Part shown: in pieces, positions 6,733 through 7,142 of the stretch
How positions within the stretch are numbered: position 1 is the stretch's first letter
Layout: every line of letters begins with the position of its first letter
NCBI GenBank assembly: GCA_031282705.1
Contig: JAITDF010000048.1
Location: forward strand, 1-7,142
Direction: 5' to 3'
Source of the DNA: Opitutaceae bacterium
GTDB lineage: Bacteria; Verrucomicrobiota; Verrucomicrobiia; Opitutales; Opitutaceae
DNA length: 7,142 nucleotides
Translations under genes and position numbers: made by a program
The notes under the pieces: model-generated
The model's database searches: none
The model's input: the letters and a program-made list of their open reading frames with translations, nothing else
Told to the model about the DNA's origin: nothing

Positions 6733-6809
6733 TGGTCGGGGTGGAGAGATTCGAACTCTCGGCCTCTACGTCCCGAACGTAGCGCTCTACCAGGCTAAGC
6801 TACACCCCG
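6733..6809 (-). tRNA. tRNA-Pro (anticodon CGG)
   Basis: A 77-nt tRNA with encoded CCA (plus TGG at 6733-6735). On the minus strand the acceptor stem is CGGGGTG/CACCCCG with discriminator A. The D arm is GCTT-AGCCTGGTA-GAGC, the anticodon stem is CTACG/CGTAG with loop TTCGGGA (anticodon CGG at 6776-6774), the variable loop is AGGCC, and the T arm is GAGAG-TTCGAAT-CTCTC. The C1-G72 pair, A73, and G35/G36 with G37 match bacterial proline identity elements. It reads the CCG codon, which is abundant in the Pro-rich TPR gene of this window. Confidence 0.97.
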
Positions 6810-6862
6810 ATGTGTGATTGAGCCGGACACGATGGGCCGGCGCGGCGCGGTCGGCAAGGAGA

Positions 6863-6893
6863 ATTTTCCGCGGGCTTTAATTCACTTTGTCAA
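6863..6893 (-). promoter_or_regulatory. Possible tRNA-Pro promoter
   Basis: On the minus strand a consensus TTGACA (6893-6888) is followed after 19 bp by GAAAAT (6868-6863), a 4/6 match to a -10. The start would lie roughly 45-50 nt before the mature tRNA 5' end. The long spacer and modest -10 keep confidence low. Confidence 0.35.
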
Positions 6894-7008
6894 ATGAAGT
6901 TGCGCGGCGCGCCGGAAAAAGTGGCACGGGCGTCCCGCTTGCCTGATGCGCAGGGCGAGCGTCCCGCTTGCCTGTTTGGGTAGTAGGGCGAGCGGCCCGC
7001 TTGCCGGA

Positions 7009-7027
7009 CGGCGCGCAAAGCGCGCCG
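7009..7027. repeat. 8-bp GC hairpin with AAA loop
   Basis: CGGCGCGC (7009-7016), AAA and GCGCGCCG (7020-7027) form a perfect stem with a 3-nt loop. Its right half is the start of the neighbouring 15-bp tandem repeat, which may have grown from it. Confidence 0.55.
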
Positions 7028-7075
7028 CCCAAACGCGCGCCGCCCAAACGCGCGCCGCCAAAACGCGCGCCGCAC
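7017..7075. repeat. 15-bp tandem repeat, about four units
   Basis: Units close to AAACGCGCGCCGCCC: a 14-bp first unit at 7017-7030, then 7031-7045, 7046-7060 and 7061-7075, with single changes in the last two. On the minus strand it reads as a pentapeptide (GGARL-like) repeat, but there is no gene-like context, so I regard it as a noncoding minisatellite. Confidence 0.75.
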
Positions 7076-7083
7076 AAAAGCGG

Positions 7084-7102
7084 CGGGAGCATTCTGCTCC
7101 CG
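7084..7102. repeat. Perfect 8-bp hairpin with 3-nt loop
   Basis: CGGGAGCA (7084-7091), TTC and TGCTCCCG (7095-7102) are exact inverted arms. It shares the 8 + 3 + 8 architecture of the nearby palindromes but not their sequence, and it lies 3 nt before the fourth GCGTCCCGC-core copy. No T-tract follows on either strand, so it is not an obvious terminator. Confidence 0.55.
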
Positions 7103-7142
7103 ACAGCCAAGCGGGACGCTTGCCCTACACCCCAATCAGGCA

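Larger units (their letters stand above)
6925..7124. repeat. Cluster of four palindromic GCGTCCCGC-core repeats
   Basis: Four 19-bp units with 8-nt arms around a 3-nt centre: 6925-6943 (CACGGGCG/TCC/CGCTTGCC), 6954-6972 and 6987-7005 (GGCGAGCG / TCC or GCC / CGCTTGCC), and an inverted copy at 7106-7124. Units 2 and 3 fold into 8-bp stems with one G-U pair in the plus-strand RNA. Unit 1 has mismatched outer arms, as if two related repeats were joined. Copies 2-4 are preceded by AGGGC. This resembles REP-type interspersed palindromes, and no transposase is present in the window. Confidence 0.7.

Noticed and set aside
6556..6798. Plus-strand frame running through the tRNA
   Set aside because: Its tail (GWRDSNSRPL...) is the familiar antisense translation of a tRNA gene.
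6733..6809. tRNA-Pro as an attachment site of an integrated element
   Set aside because: I find no second copy of the tRNA 3' end and no integrase in the window.
6925..7124. CRISPR array
   Set aside because: Repeats are too short, palindromic, partly inverted and unevenly spaced, with no cas genes.
6877..7135. Two minus-strand frames over the repeat cluster
   Set aside because: They translate the tandem and palindromic repeats (GGARLGGARL, QAGRSP) and have no start signal or gene context.

Overview
The window is very GC-rich and every supported gene lies on the minus strand. Codon use, the large secreted TPR protein, weak Shine-Dalgarno signals and the style of palindromic intergenic repeat fit a Verrucomicrobiota genome, perhaps an Opitutales member. 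That placement is an impression from the sequence, not a demonstrated assignment.

Layout, read in the direction of transcription (right to left). (i) 7142-6811 holds no gene. It carries a cluster of short palindromic repeats, a 15-bp tandem repeat and several tight 3-nt-loop hairpins. (ii) 6809-6733 is a complete tRNA-Pro(CGG) with an encoded CCA, a possible promoter upstream and a GC-rich terminator-like hairpin downstream. (iii) 6456-5995 encodes a small MerR-family regulator. A TGACAG-N5-CTGTCA dyad and an extra half-site sit in its promoter region. (iv) 5917-3494 encodes a cytoplasmic VIT + VWA protein with an intact MIDAS metal site and an extra C-terminal helical region. The regulator's stop codon overlaps an in-frame GTG in a GTGA junction, and an A-rich leader precedes the preferred ATG, so the two genes look like one transcription unit. 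(v) 3493-3161 is intergenic. It contains a 71-nt imperfect hairpin starting 5 nt after the VIT/VWA stop, a second inverted repeat that competes with the base of that hairpin, and a probable intrinsic terminator. (vi) 3160-17 encodes a roughly 1,047-residue exported TPR protein with a long Pro/Ala-rich spacer behind the signal peptide.

The most coherent candidate system is the MerR - VIT/VWA pair: a putatively autoregulated DNA-binding protein coupled to a metal-dependent protein-binding scaffold, with an elaborate structured 3' end. Its function cannot be read from the sequence. The TPR gene is separated from it by the terminator and is probably unrelated; its closest functional context may lie beyond position 1.
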